64,000 bases of DNA, taken from assembly GCA_002245135.1 (NCBI GenBank), contig NGBS01001180.1, positions 44,490-108,489 of the forward strand. Direction: 5' to 3'. The translations under genes were made by a program, and so were the position numbers. Positions 31,435 through 40,604 of the stretch are shown piece after piece. Below the pieces are notes generated by a model. That model did not search any database. It had not been told where the DNA came from and saw only the letters and a list, made by a program, of their open reading frames with translations. Positions within the stretch are counted from its first letter, which is position 1. Each line of letters starts with the position of its first letter. This DNA comes from Proteromonas lacertae. Its lineage: Eukaryota > Sar > Bigyra > Opalinata > Proteromonadidae.

Positions 31435-32250
31435 ATGTTTTATTTTATCATTAAATTTCTTTTAATTATAATTTTATTTTTATTTTTACTTTCCTATTAT
31501 AAGCAAAATAATATTCAAAAGATAAAAAAAGAAATGAATATTGAAAAAATTCAACGAGAAGTATTATATCTCGAGTTTTCAATAGTTGGAAAAAATTCTC
31601 CTTTTAATAATTTCTATAAGAATAATGAGTTTACTGTACTATCTTATTTAAGATTTAAAAACATTAGAACAATTACAGAAAGAATAATTAATAATAACAT
31701 AGAAGGAGATATACTTGAGGCTGGTAATTGGAGAGGTGGAGGTATGTTATATGCAAAAGGCATATTAAAAGCAAATGGAATTAATGATAAAGATGTATGG
31801 CTTTTTGATACATTTTCAGGATTTCCAAATAATACTATTATAACTGATCAAAAAGAAATAAAACTAATTAAAGGAACAGAATCAGATAGACTTAGATTAA
31901 ATTCTGTTGAAAAAGTGAAACAACTATTTAAAGTATATAATCTAAGCACAGGAGTACATTTTATTGCAGGATTATTCGAAAATACAATTCCTAAAGCTAC
32001 TATACCAAAATTATCATATATTAGATTAGATGCTGATAATTATATAAATACTAAGTTTTTATTAGAAAACTTATATGATAGATTGAATAAAAACGGAATT
32101 ATAGAATTTGATGATTACGGATATTTTTCTGGATGCAAGAAAGCAGTAGATGAATTTAGAGTTAAAAAAAATATACATAGCGATATAATATATGAATATG
32201 AACATCCAGGGAAAGACAAATATTACGAAGCAATTTACTGGATAAAATAA
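31435..32250 (+). CDS. TylF/MycF-type O-methyltransferase, membrane-anchored
   Basis: A 271-residue protein starts at ATG with a signal anchor (residues 3-20). Family landmarks: EGDILEAGNWRGGGMLYAKG (SAM motif I) near residue 90, DVWLFDTFSGFPN near 120, VHFIAGLFENTIPKA near 178, LSYIRLDADNYINTKFLL near 195 (metal-binding D-x-D) and IIEFDDYGYFSGCKKAVDEF near 225. TylF-type enzymes are Mg-dependent sugar O-methyltransferases in macrolide pathways; a secretory-pathway form presumably methylates glycans. It is the second methyltransferase family in the island besides FkbM. The frame is clean. Confidence 0.82.
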   Translation: MFYFIIKFLLIIILFLFLLSYYKQNNIQKIKKEMNIEKIQREVLYLEFSIVGKNSPFNNFYKNNEFTVLSYLRFKNIRTITERIINNNIEGDILEAGNWRGGGMLYAKGILKANGINDKDVWLFDTFSGFPNNTIITDQKEIKLIKGTESDRLRLNSVEKVKQLFKVYNLSTGVHFIAGLFENTIPKATIPKLSYIRLDADNYINTKFLLENLYDRLNKNGIIEFDDYGYFSGCKKAVDEFRVKKNIHSDIIYEYEHPGKDKYYEAIYWIK

Positions 32251-32327
32251 TTATAGAATTAATATATAACCATTACTTCTATAAAAAATAATAACAAAGT
32301 AGAGTATTAATTTAGTTATTTTAATAA

Positions 32328-33488
32328 CAGTGTTGTATTTTTCGGTCAAAAAATATTGGTTTACCTATAGGTCAAAACCTATATCTTTAGCTTGACCTTT
32401 ACCTTCCTTATACTAACTATTAGTTGACCTCCTATTGAACATGAGTTAACAAGCATATAATCTAACCATATATACAAAATTAATTTTTAATACATCATCT
32501 TTCAAATATCAAATTTGACCGTCGGTCGATGCACTTTTTATATTACTATTATTTTGATCTATTTCTCAATGATGAATCACAATAACATATAATTAACATA
32601 ATATTAAATTAATTATAGAATAAAAAAAATAAAAGAAAAAAACATCAAGCTTGATGGTTTGACTAAGTTAATCTTTATTTTTTAAGATTTAGATCATTTA
32701 AATGTATAATTACTCAATATTTATAAGACTTTATAATATATGAAACTATAGGGATATCACATTACCCCCTATCGCATCAAAAGAGTTGTGATTTTATTCA
32801 ATTGCTGTATGTTAGAGAAGTAACATTTTAACTACTTCAAAATGTATTGGAAAACGTGATTAAAATAATATATTCAGATTATTACATATGGTAAAAGCCA
32901 AAGTGAATTCAGATTCTGTCAACAAAGATCTATGTAAATTCATAACCTTCAAGGCAGTCAGTACCACAATATTAGACTCGCCAGAATTTAGAAGGTTTTG
33001 CTTCAAACTAGGATATATTATACCTCTAAGAGATTTTTATAATGCTTATTTATTTTCAGAAACTGAGAAAGTAAGAGACTAATTGAAGACAAATCATTAA
33101 TATTCAGAAATAGAGATTTATTATTATAATTACATTAATATTTGTTTTTTAGAGATAGTAATCAATATAAATTAATCATCAAAATAATAAGTTGTTTATA
33201 AATATGTTAAATATCACTATTGAGTAGTTTGTAGATGAATTTTAATATATTAGTATAGATATTTATACAAATTCAACCAATCTTAGTCACAACTATAGTA
33301 ACTAAAGTAAAACAATAAGCAGAAATAATATTTTATATAGTATGATAGTTTGTATAAAACAAATGTTACTCAGTATGTAATTAAAATAGATTTTAACAAA
33401 ATAATACTCGAGGTTTGACCGACCAACGGTCAAAGCTAGATTATAGGTTTTACCTAAAACCTATAGGTTACCTATTTATACAACCCTG
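32328..33488. mobile_element. hAT transposon remnant A (with N-terminal transposase fragment)
   Basis: It is bounded by CAGTGTTGTA and TACAACCCTG, imperfect terminal inverted repeats, and flanked by an exact 8-bp target duplication, TTTAATAA (32,320-32,327 and 33,489-33,496), diagnostic of hAT. Subterminal GACCG(A)CGGTC-type palindromes occur at both ends. An ORF at 32,888-33,082 reads DLCKFITFKAVSTTIL then SPEFRRFCFKLGYIIP, the region just before the catalytic domain in hAT transposases. The 1,161-bp copy lacks the rest and is non-autonomous. Confidence 0.85.
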
Positions 33489-33599
33489 TTTAATAATATC
33501 TAATATATCTCCTATCAACAATAACCATTCTTTATACTCAAGTTTAAGAATATACAGTACTTCAACTTTTTAATATATCTTTCATGCTTATTATATTTC

Positions 33600-34407
33600 T
33601 ATTTTATTTACAGATTTAAAAAGAAATTACAGTTAAAAATAGAAAAACTAAAATCAATAATTTCCCCTTCAATAATAAATGAGCAATATTATTATTTTGC
33701 AAAAACAAAATATCGAAATATTTCATTTCTTCAATATGTAAGAAGTAATGATATAATATCAAATCATATAAAGAAATATGGAAGATGGGATGAATGTCAA
33801 AAAATATTTGATTTATGGAATTCTAGCACAAGAAGAGGTATCTTTCTTGATTTAGGAGCTAATATTGGATCATGTTCTTTTCTATTTGCTCAAGTAGGAG
33901 TGAAAGTAATAGCATTTGAACCTTTACCAAATAATTTATTTCCATTTACTGTCACAACTTTTACCAATCCACTCTTTAATAAACACATAATAATTTATCC
34001 TTATGCATTAGGAAAAGAAGAAAAAAATCAAATTATATATATATATATTAAAGAATAATTGGGGAGCATCTTCTATGTATTATAGCTTTCCTGATTATAA
34101 TCAAACAATTCGTGTAATGAAATTGGATGATTTTATTGACATTATTCCATATAATATATCTATGACCAAAATAGATGTAGAAGGTGGTGAATATGATTTA
34201 TTAAAAGGAGGAGGTAATTTCTTTAAATCTCATCGTTCTGAGTATATATATATAGAGGCATCATGTGGTAATGTAAATGACAATGGTAAGTTTGAAATAG
34301 AAAAACTGTATAAACATTTATCAATACTAGGTTATGATGTTATCGAAAAAATAAAATGCAAAATAAATAAAGTAGACAATATTATTGTTAAATCAAAACT
34401 TCCTTGA
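33600..34407 (+). pseudogene. FkbM-family methyltransferase, decayed paralogue
   Basis: The first piece (about 33,600-34,040) has INEQYYYFAKTKYRNISF, GIFLDLGANIGSCSFLF and VIAFEPLPNN. The second (to 34,407, open from 34,075) has IDVEGGEYDLLKGG and IYIEASCGNVNDNG. A frameshift lies in an AT-dinucleotide run near 34,035-34,052, where the intact gene at 202-1065 has a shorter run, suggesting slippage. The N-terminal anchor is also out of frame and no start is evident. Protein similarity to the intact copy is high. Confidence 0.7.
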
Positions 34408-34439
34408 AAATATCTCAAAGTAATATAAATGGAAGAGAT

Positions 34440-34550
34440 TGAAATATATAATTATCTTAGGTCAGTAAAACCTATCTGTTGTAGGTTTTGAAAACTATAC
34501 TGACCGATAGTGACCCTAGCAACTATTAGCTGACTTGTTTTGTAGTATGT
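34440..34550. repeat. hAT subterminal-like remnant
   Basis: AGGTCAGTAAAACCTAT, TGTAGGTTTTGAAAA, TGACCGATAGTGACC and CAACTATTAGCTGAC resemble subterminal motifs of hAT remnants A and B (for example CTATTAGTTGACC near 32,425 and AGCTAATAG near 55,788). No target duplication or terminal repeats were found. Confidence 0.35.
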
Positions 34551-34736
34551 CTTTCTAATCATAAAGTCGTGTAGATAAACAAAATATAAACCTGTTCTTG
34601 TAATTTGATTTTATACTATAGATTGCTTAGTTTAAATTAAAGTATTCCTTGCGAAGTTCAAAATTGAAAGTCACTTTAAGATTCTTCTGTGTTAACGAAC
34701 ACTTCTGATAGAAGGAGAAGACATCTAAGTTCAGGA

Positions 34737-36524
34737 ATGAAACATAGATATGATATTCAAGGATTGCGAGGAATTGCTGTATTATTTGTGCTTTTTTATC
34801 ATTTGTTTCCAAGTAAAATCACAGGAGGATTTATAGGTGTTGATATATTCTTTTCTATATCCGGCTATTTAGTCTGTGAATCAGTGGAAAAAAGGATTAA
34901 AGATAAAGGTTCCAATTTTTTAATTAAATTCTATGCTGATCGAATAAAAAGATTATATCCAGCTTCATTTTTTACAATTCTGCTAGTTACATTTTATTCA
35001 TATAAATATGATTTAACTAATTTTAGTTATTACAAATATGATGCTATAGCTTGTCTTGTTGTATGTGCGAATTATTATTTCTATTTTAATAAAATAGATT
35101 ACTTTCATAATGGATTAAATGATAGTCCTCTTTTACATTACTGGTCATTGTCATTAGAAGAACAATTTTATTTAATTTCACCATTTATTATTTGGATATT
35201 ACAAAATTACATTTTTATGTTATATATTATATCGTCATTTATTTCAATAGGAATAAGCGTCAATTATGGCTTTAAAGACAAACATAAAGGATATTTCTTT
35301 CTATCAAGTCGTTCATGGGAATTTTTATTATCTGCTTTAATGAAATTTGTTCCAATTACGAATATTTATAAGATGATAATAAATCCTGATATTTCAATTA
35401 TTTTATTGATTTTGATGTCATTTTTTTACAATGATAAATTATCTTACCCTAGCTATAATGCTTGTCTTCCTATATTTTCAAGTTTAATAATAATAATATC
35501 TAATAATAGTAACAGTATACTAGTGAATTATATGCTGTGCATTATTGGAAATACCTCATATACAATTTATCTTATTCATTATCCTCTATTAAAAATAGTC
35601 ACTAACTCATTCACAAATTATATTATTGTAATGACATTTACTGTTATTCTATTACATAATTATATTGAATTACAATTTTATAAAGGATATTTTATTCTTA
35701 ATACCTCATCAGTATATTTATTAGCGCTAAGTTCGACAATATTATCATTTAAATTAATAACTGTTTTAGATTATAAATCAAAAATAAAATTAAAGAGCGT
35801 AAAACATATTACTACAGCTGATCTACTAAACAAACTTAGATTTCATCTTTTTAATTATTGCCTTTTGAATAATAATTCAAAAATATATAAATCATCTTTG
35901 TTGTTTATTGGTGATTCACATATTCAACAGTATATAATTGCATTATTACATGGTAAATATAAATATCAATATCAGTTACTTCATATTTATATTCATAGAC
36001 ATGCATATAATAATATAATAAAAACAAGTGATTTATCAATTATTATAAAAAGTCATAATTTTAGTCTTTGTGTTATTGGAAATTATATTGATGAGCAAAT
36101 TGAGCTTTCTAATATGTATAATACCATATATAATATCACTTTAATGTGTAACAAAGTATTACTTAGTGATGATAATCCCAGGCATTTAACAGATCCTAAT
36201 TCTTGTTTAAAACCAAACAAAGAAGATTGTTATAATCAGTTAAATTCTACTTGTATATTACCAAAGCCATATGTTAAACTAAATTGCAAAAAAATAGAGA
36301 ATGTAAAGTTTTGGGATGATAGAATTATAAATAAAAAGAAATGCTATTTTTATTATAATAATCAACCAATTTATGCTGACAATAATCACTTTAGCATAAA
36401 CTATTTAATAATTCTCAAAAAACGAATAGAAAAAATAATATCACGATATTTTTATTATAATAGTATATATAAGTATAATGATAAATGTAGCTATTATATT
36501 ATGTTAAAAATAGATCATAAATAG
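34737..36524 (+). CDS. Acyltransferase-3 (OafA-like) fused to SGNH esterase domain
   Basis: The ATG at 34,737 starts 595 residues; the frame is open upstream but without ATG. RYDIQGLRGIAVLFVLFYH carries the conserved His at about residue 22, followed by GVDIFFSISGYLV, DRIKRLYPASFF and LLHYWSLSLEEQFYLISPF, then about ten membrane helices. From about residue 385 an SGNH domain follows with FIGDSHIQQY (Ser nucleophile) and ADNNHFS near 548 (D-x-x-H). In bacterial relatives the membrane domain passes acyl groups to the SGNH domain, which transfers them to sugars. This is the only copy of three in the window with all catalytic residues and is likely functional, probably O-acetylating surface glycans. 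Confidence 0.85.
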   Translation: MKHRYDIQGLRGIAVLFVLFYHLFPSKITGGFIGVDIFFSISGYLVCESVEKRIKDKGSNFLIKFYADRIKRLYPASFFTILLVTFYSYKYDLTNFSYYKYDAIACLVVCANYYFYFNKIDYFHNGLNDSPLLHYWSLSLEEQFYLISPFIIWILQNYIFMLYIISSFISIGISVNYGFKDKHKGYFFLSSRSWEFLLSALMKFVPITNIYKMIINPDISIILLILMSFFYNDKLSYPSYNACLPIFSSLIIIISNNSNSILVNYMLCIIGNTSYTIYLIHYPLLKIVTNSFTNYIIVMTFTVILLHNYIELQFYKGYFILNTSSVYLLALSSTILSFKLITVLDYKSKIKLKSVKHITTADLLNKLRFHLFNYCLLNNNSKIYKSSLLFIGDSHIQQYIIALLHGKYKYQYQLLHIYIHRHAYNNIIKTSDLSIIIKSHNFSLCVIGNYIDEQIELSNMYNTIYNITLMCNKVLLSDDNPRHLTDPNSCLKPNKEDCYNQLNSTCILPKPYVKLNCKKIENVKFWDDRIINKKKCYFYYNNQPIYADNNHFSINYLIILKKRIEKIISRYFYYNSIYKYNDKCSYYIMLKIDHK

Positions 36525-36592
36525 AACTTTATTAATAATCATAATGTTAGAAATTACTTATATCTATAGATTATTTTATTATTATTATCAAT

Positions 36593-37252
36593 TTATTTAA
36601 GAATAAATGTATTTATGTTACAATCAGGAGGATAAGATACATCTAATACTCCAAATAAAATAACCCATAAATATTCCATATAGATAGCTGAAAATTTATT
36701 TTTACCATATTGAATAACATAATTTTTTAATCCTTTCCTTATATTTATATATAATTCTCTTGGATAAGCTGTTATTTTCATTTTATCAACTACAAATGTC
36801 GTACAACAAGGAAATATATATTTATTTAGAGATAATATTTGGATTGATAAGTTTAAATAGTTATGGTATCTCATATATTGATCAATTTCGTAAGCTTGTT
36901 TAATGTATATATCTCTATCATATGAGTTATTACATCCAAATTGCATATATACACAATAGATACCTCCAAATGCTGTTCCTTCTAAGTAATTTGTATTCTT
37001 AAGATAGTTTAGTCGATTATATATATTTTGTGGGTAATGCCATGACTTAACATGATCATGCAAAAAAATGTATTTATTATTACTATTAATGTCATATTGG
37101 TTTATTATAAAATCTAGCATCATGCCACCTTCATATGAATCTATATGCTTTGTACTTTCATTACAATACAAAATAGCTACTTTATAAAATAGTAATGAAA
37201 TATCAATATTTAGCTTTTTATTATTATTACATGAAGAAATTACTAAAATCAT
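36593..37252 (-). CDS. DUF3431-family protein (paralogue 2)
   Basis: 219 residues start at ATG. It shares with paralogue 1 SYEGGMMLDFI, KYIFLHDHVKSWHYPQN, FGGIYCVYMQ, IFPCCTTFVVDKM and AIYMEYLWVILFG. The N-terminal hydrophobic segment is very short (MILVISSC), so the usual anchor seems lost or lies upstream in a decayed exon or frame. It is convergent with the acyltransferase gene. Activity is unknown; it may be functional if it can still enter the ER. Confidence 0.65.
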   Translation of the reverse strand: MILVISSCNNNKKLNIDISLLFYKVAILYCNESTKHIDSYEGGMMLDFIINQYDINSNNKYIFLHDHVKSWHYPQNIYNRLNYLKNTNYLEGTAFGGIYCVYMQFGCNNSYDRDIYIKQAYEIDQYMRYHNYLNLSIQILSLNKYIFPCCTTFVVDKMKITAYPRELYINIRKGLKNYVIQYGKNKFSAIYMEYLWVILFGVLDVSYPPDCNINTFILK

Positions 37253-37630
37253 TCTGTTATACTTATTAGATAGTAACGAAAATAATAGAAAATATTATTA
37301 TGTAATCTTTCATTTTACAAATTCATTTACTTATATCATTCTGTTAAATCATTTCATCTGATATATCCTAAATTAGTAAATTCACATCATTTTCCTGTTT
37401 GCAATTTCTTTTATCATAATAAAATTATTATAAAAATCTACTTGTATAGGAAATTATTTTTCTCCTAACATATAATTATCTTTAATAATTTTACCAAGTT
37501 TCCAAGTTTCCAAGAAAATCCAACTATTAACCTAACTTGTATTCCATATTCCAAAATATCATCTAATCTTTTTTCCCAATTAATAAGACCATTCTTTGTA
37601 GCATCTTGCACTTCCTCTCTAATTGTTTCT
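37253..37630. other. Intergenic with a weak minus-strand frame
   Basis: A minus-strand frame covering 37,465-37,680 reads TTETIREEVQDATKNGLINW and EKRLDDILEYGIQVRL with protein-like composition, but it opens inside the paired-box repeat and has no recognisable family. It is probably a relic. Confidence 0.25.
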
Positions 37631-38198
37631 GTTGTGCGCCGTTTGTCATAGTTGGCCGTTTGTCTACCAGACACTTTCAAAACAAACTAAATGTATATTC
37701 TTACTTCTCTTGATGAAAAATTGTTGCTTTTATACTAACTTTGTTATATGACCTACCTCTGCAGTTTACTTTTTGTTAATATAAATAGTTTGAATATTTG
37801 CGCAGTTTGTTTTCTAGAAATTTTTGAATCAAACTAAATGCATATTTAGCTAATATAGACTAAAATACATTAGCTGAAATGATTTGAATATAATAATTAT
37901 TATATAAAAAGAAATGTAAAAGTAGGCTTGAGAGAGGTTGATTCAATATTTTCTTTTATTATTTTAAATGTCTTATGATCAACATTAAGTTGTTCTAATT
38001 ATTTCAGCTTATTTTAGTCTATATTAGTTAAATATGCATTTAGTTTGCTTCAAATATTTCTAGAAAACAAATGGCGCAAATATTCAAACTATTTATATTA
38101 ACAAAAAGTAAACTGCAGAGGTAGGTCATATAACAAAGTAAGTATGAAAGTAGCAATTTTTCATCAAGAGACGTAGGAATATACATTTAGTTTGTTTA
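37631..38198. repeat. Fold-back of two paired-box repeat units
   Basis: A full unit starts at 37,631 (GTTGTGCGCCGTTTGTC and GGCCGTTTGTC). From 37,680 to about 37,886 it is followed, after a loop of about 115 bases holding GGCTTGAGAGAGGTTGA, by its reverse complement at about 38,000-38,198. The arms are about 200 bp with few mismatches. The right arm ends before its own CCGTT boxes. Confidence 0.7.
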
Positions 38199-38211
38199 AC
38201 AACATAATAGT

Positions 38212-38262
38212 CTTTACTTTGATTGAGGATTCATCTATTATATAATAATAATATACTTTATA
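38212..38262 (+). repeat. Direct repeat, left copy (pair at 40,203-40,255)
   Basis: AATAGTCTTTACTTTGATTG and the following GAGGATTCATCTATTA-TATAATAATA recur at 40,203-40,255 with a few substitutions. The pair brackets the 1.95 kb that contains the paired-box terminus and the protease. Confidence 0.6.
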
Positions 38263-38268
38263 ATACAT

Positions 38269-38575
38269 GTTGTTCCCCGTTGAGTACAACTCCCCGTTGA
38301 GCAATTAGAGACTTTAGAAACAAACTAATTACATAATGTTATTACTCATAATGAGTTATGAAGGGATATATATAGGTGGTCATATAACATATACAACATG
38401 TCGCGATATCAACTATTACACCAATTAGTTCACTTTTATTTCATATTATATATGTACATATTATGCTTATTAATAATATAAATTTTTTTCAAATAATTTC
38501 AATTGGATGATGAGATAAACAAAAAAATGTGTTGTAAATCCTGAATTTTTTTACCCCCTTAATTATTTTTTTATC
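38269..38575 (+). repeat. Candidate element terminus with paired CCGTT boxes
   Basis: TGTTGTTCCCCGTTGAG and CTCCCCGTTGAGC are followed by AAACAAACTAATTAC and, at the far end, CTGAATTTTTTTACCCCCTT. The layout equals 16,758-17,060. No matching inverted terminus can be checked because the other end lies outside the window. Confidence 0.5.
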
Positions 38576-38891
38576 GTTAATTTCATAAGTAATTGTTTAT
38601 ATTTTTGTATATCTTTTTTAATTATTTCGTAATAAAAAAAAAAAACTATATTATACAATAACTACTCTTTCTTTTGTAATTCACTTTGGTAATGTTATAA
38701 ATTGTGAGTAATTTTTGATATTAATATATAGATAGATGAATTATAGTATGTGTATTACATACACATATTATAAGCTTAATAGGAAATATGAATATGAATT
38801 TAAATACTTTTAATTATTTGTTATTTAAAAGTTAAATTTGCAAAACAAACAAGTTACAATAAACCATTATTATAATGAATTAATATAGATG

Positions 38892-39731
38892 TTAGCATTT
38901 GAATCTATAGAATGATGGTTTATGCTTTTTATACCAATATAACTTTGCTTTATCATTATTATCCAATGATGCTAAAACCATTTTTAAATCCATTATAAAG
39001 TACGATATATTGAAAGATTCTATATGTTCCACATCTTCTATTTCCATATTCATCTTTCTTATACCTAAAAAGAACAATGCAAAATAACTGCAACTCTTAT
39101 CACCTTTTTGTTTTAAGTTCTTTAACTCATAATCTAATGGTATTATTTTACTACATTTATAAGAGATATCGATTTTTTCTGTGTCAAATAATGATGTAAT
39201 ATCAGAGTATAGATACCTTCTATCTTGAGAGTCGTGAGTATATTCTTTCATTGAATCATGGATATAACATGTAATGGATTCATTCTTTACATATTCCACC
39301 TCCCATACTGTCCAATGATGTTCTCTGCATACTGGAATGAAATAAGTGCCACTATGATGAATGGGGTGATTGGGAGCTTCACTCTGATATAGTACCAATG
39401 GATCAATAACATGACTATTGTCATTGTTGATGAAATGTAGTAGAAGTGTGAACTCGTCTGTATTTAACTCATAATTAGTATTCATATCACATATTAATTT
39501 TTCACATTTACTGATGTTTCCAGCCCTTTCTTTACCTTTGTAACAAACAATCTTATCATCATACTGAAATACTTTTCTTATCTTTTTTACAAAGCTTAAA
39601 CCATGGCTTTCTTGTTCTTCTTCATAAGTAATTGATGATGTTGATATTTTTGAACAATATGATTTAAAAAATGCCAAGTTCAATAAACATGAATTGGTAT
39701 TGATTAATGTATCTATATATTCTTTAAACAA
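38892..39731 (-). CDS. Polinton Ulp1/adenain-like cysteine protease
   Basis: The domain has the order His, Asp, Gln, Cys: REHHWTVWEVEYV (His), CYIHDSMKEYTHDS (Asp) and KQKGDKSCSYFALFFLG (Gln/Lys region and Cys). In Polintons and adenoviruses this enzyme matures capsid proteins. It lies next to the left terminus, read toward it. Part of an ancient virus-like element; coding-like sequence extends 5' of it. Confidence 0.8.
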   Translation of the reverse strand: MFKEYIDTLINTNSCLLNLAFFKSYCSKISTSSITYEEEQESHGLSFVKKIRKVFQYDDKIVCYKGKERAGNISKCEKLICDMNTNYELNTDEFTLLLHFINNDNSHVIDPLVLYQSEAPNHPIHHSGTYFIPVCREHHWTVWEVEYVKNESITCYIHDSMKEYTHDSQDRRYLYSDITSLFDTEKIDISYKCSKIIPLDYELKNLKQKGDKSCSYFALFFLGIRKMNMEIEDVEHIESFNISYFIMDLKMVLASLDNNDKAKLYWYKKHKPSFYRFKC

Positions 39732-40604
39732 ATCTCCTAATAACCTGAATTGATCTTTATATTTACCAACTTTAATTCTGAGTTTCTCTAAATCTGTTTT
39801 ATAATTACCTTTGCTAGATGAGTCAATGACATGAATATACTTTATACCTTTTACTAATGTCTGATACGTTGTATAATACCTACTATCCGACTTAATTATA
39901 TAAATATCCCTATTTTTAGTTGTTATATAAGTACCTCAACCTTCATCATTCTCTAATAATAGATCAAATTGACTTCCATAAGTATATAAATCCAATATAA
40001 ATCTTACATCTATAATATCCAACTGCATTGTTCCAATTTTATTTCTAACAGATTTAACATATTCTAATCGACTTTCTTCTAATGGTGATGATGAATCTAA
40101 TTTAATATCAATTGCTCCTATAGCTATAGTTCCATAGACTGCATTTAACTTTGGCCTATGAACTATTTCATGTAATTGTTACTTATAATCAGGATCTAAT
40201 AGTCTTTTCTTTGATTGAGGATTCATCTATTAAATAATAATAATAAACTTTATAATTCATATAATTCATCAGCTTTTCTTTTCATTTTTTCATTTACTTC
40301 TTTTGTAACAGGTATTATTGTAAACGCTGAAGATGTAGTAAGTTTAATTGCTTGGTCATCAATCCTATATAATTATATTAATTTAAATATTAATAGTATA
40401 CAATCCATATAAATCTTTAGTTTTTTTATCTTCTTTAATTATTCCTTTCTTGTTGTTATCTGCGTAATTCTTCTTCTTGTCTGTATAGACAATTATATCA
40501 CCATGTTTAGGATTGATATAAGTTATCTTCAGCTTCTTTTCTGATTCATCATGCATATTATCATTATATTCATCTCTTCTTTTACTAATGTAATCTTTTA
40601 CTTG
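39732..40604 (-). mobile_element. Polinton coding-like sequence, unassigned
   Basis: Minus-strand stretches with protein-like composition (for example LLDPDYK, AIGAIDIKLDSS and TYINPKHGDIIVYTDKKKN) fill the interval between protease and integrase. No family is recognised, and the region is broken. The direct repeat partner of 38,212-38,262 lies at 40,203-40,255. Confidence 0.4.
40203..40255 (+). repeat. Direct repeat, right copy (pair at 38,212-38,262)
   Basis: AATAGTCTTTTCTTTGATTG followed by GAGGATTCATCTATTAAATA matches the left copy. It may mark an insertion or a local duplication in this part of the element. Confidence 0.6.

Noticed and set aside
32320-33496. Classifying the 32.3-kb element as a Polinton or LTR fragment
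   Set aside because: Exact 8-bp target duplications, CAG-type ends and a hAT-like transposase fragment fit hAT and not the others.
34627-34812. Minus-strand frame at the start of the intact acyltransferase gene
   Set aside because: It overlaps the well-supported plus-strand gene and has no motif of its own.
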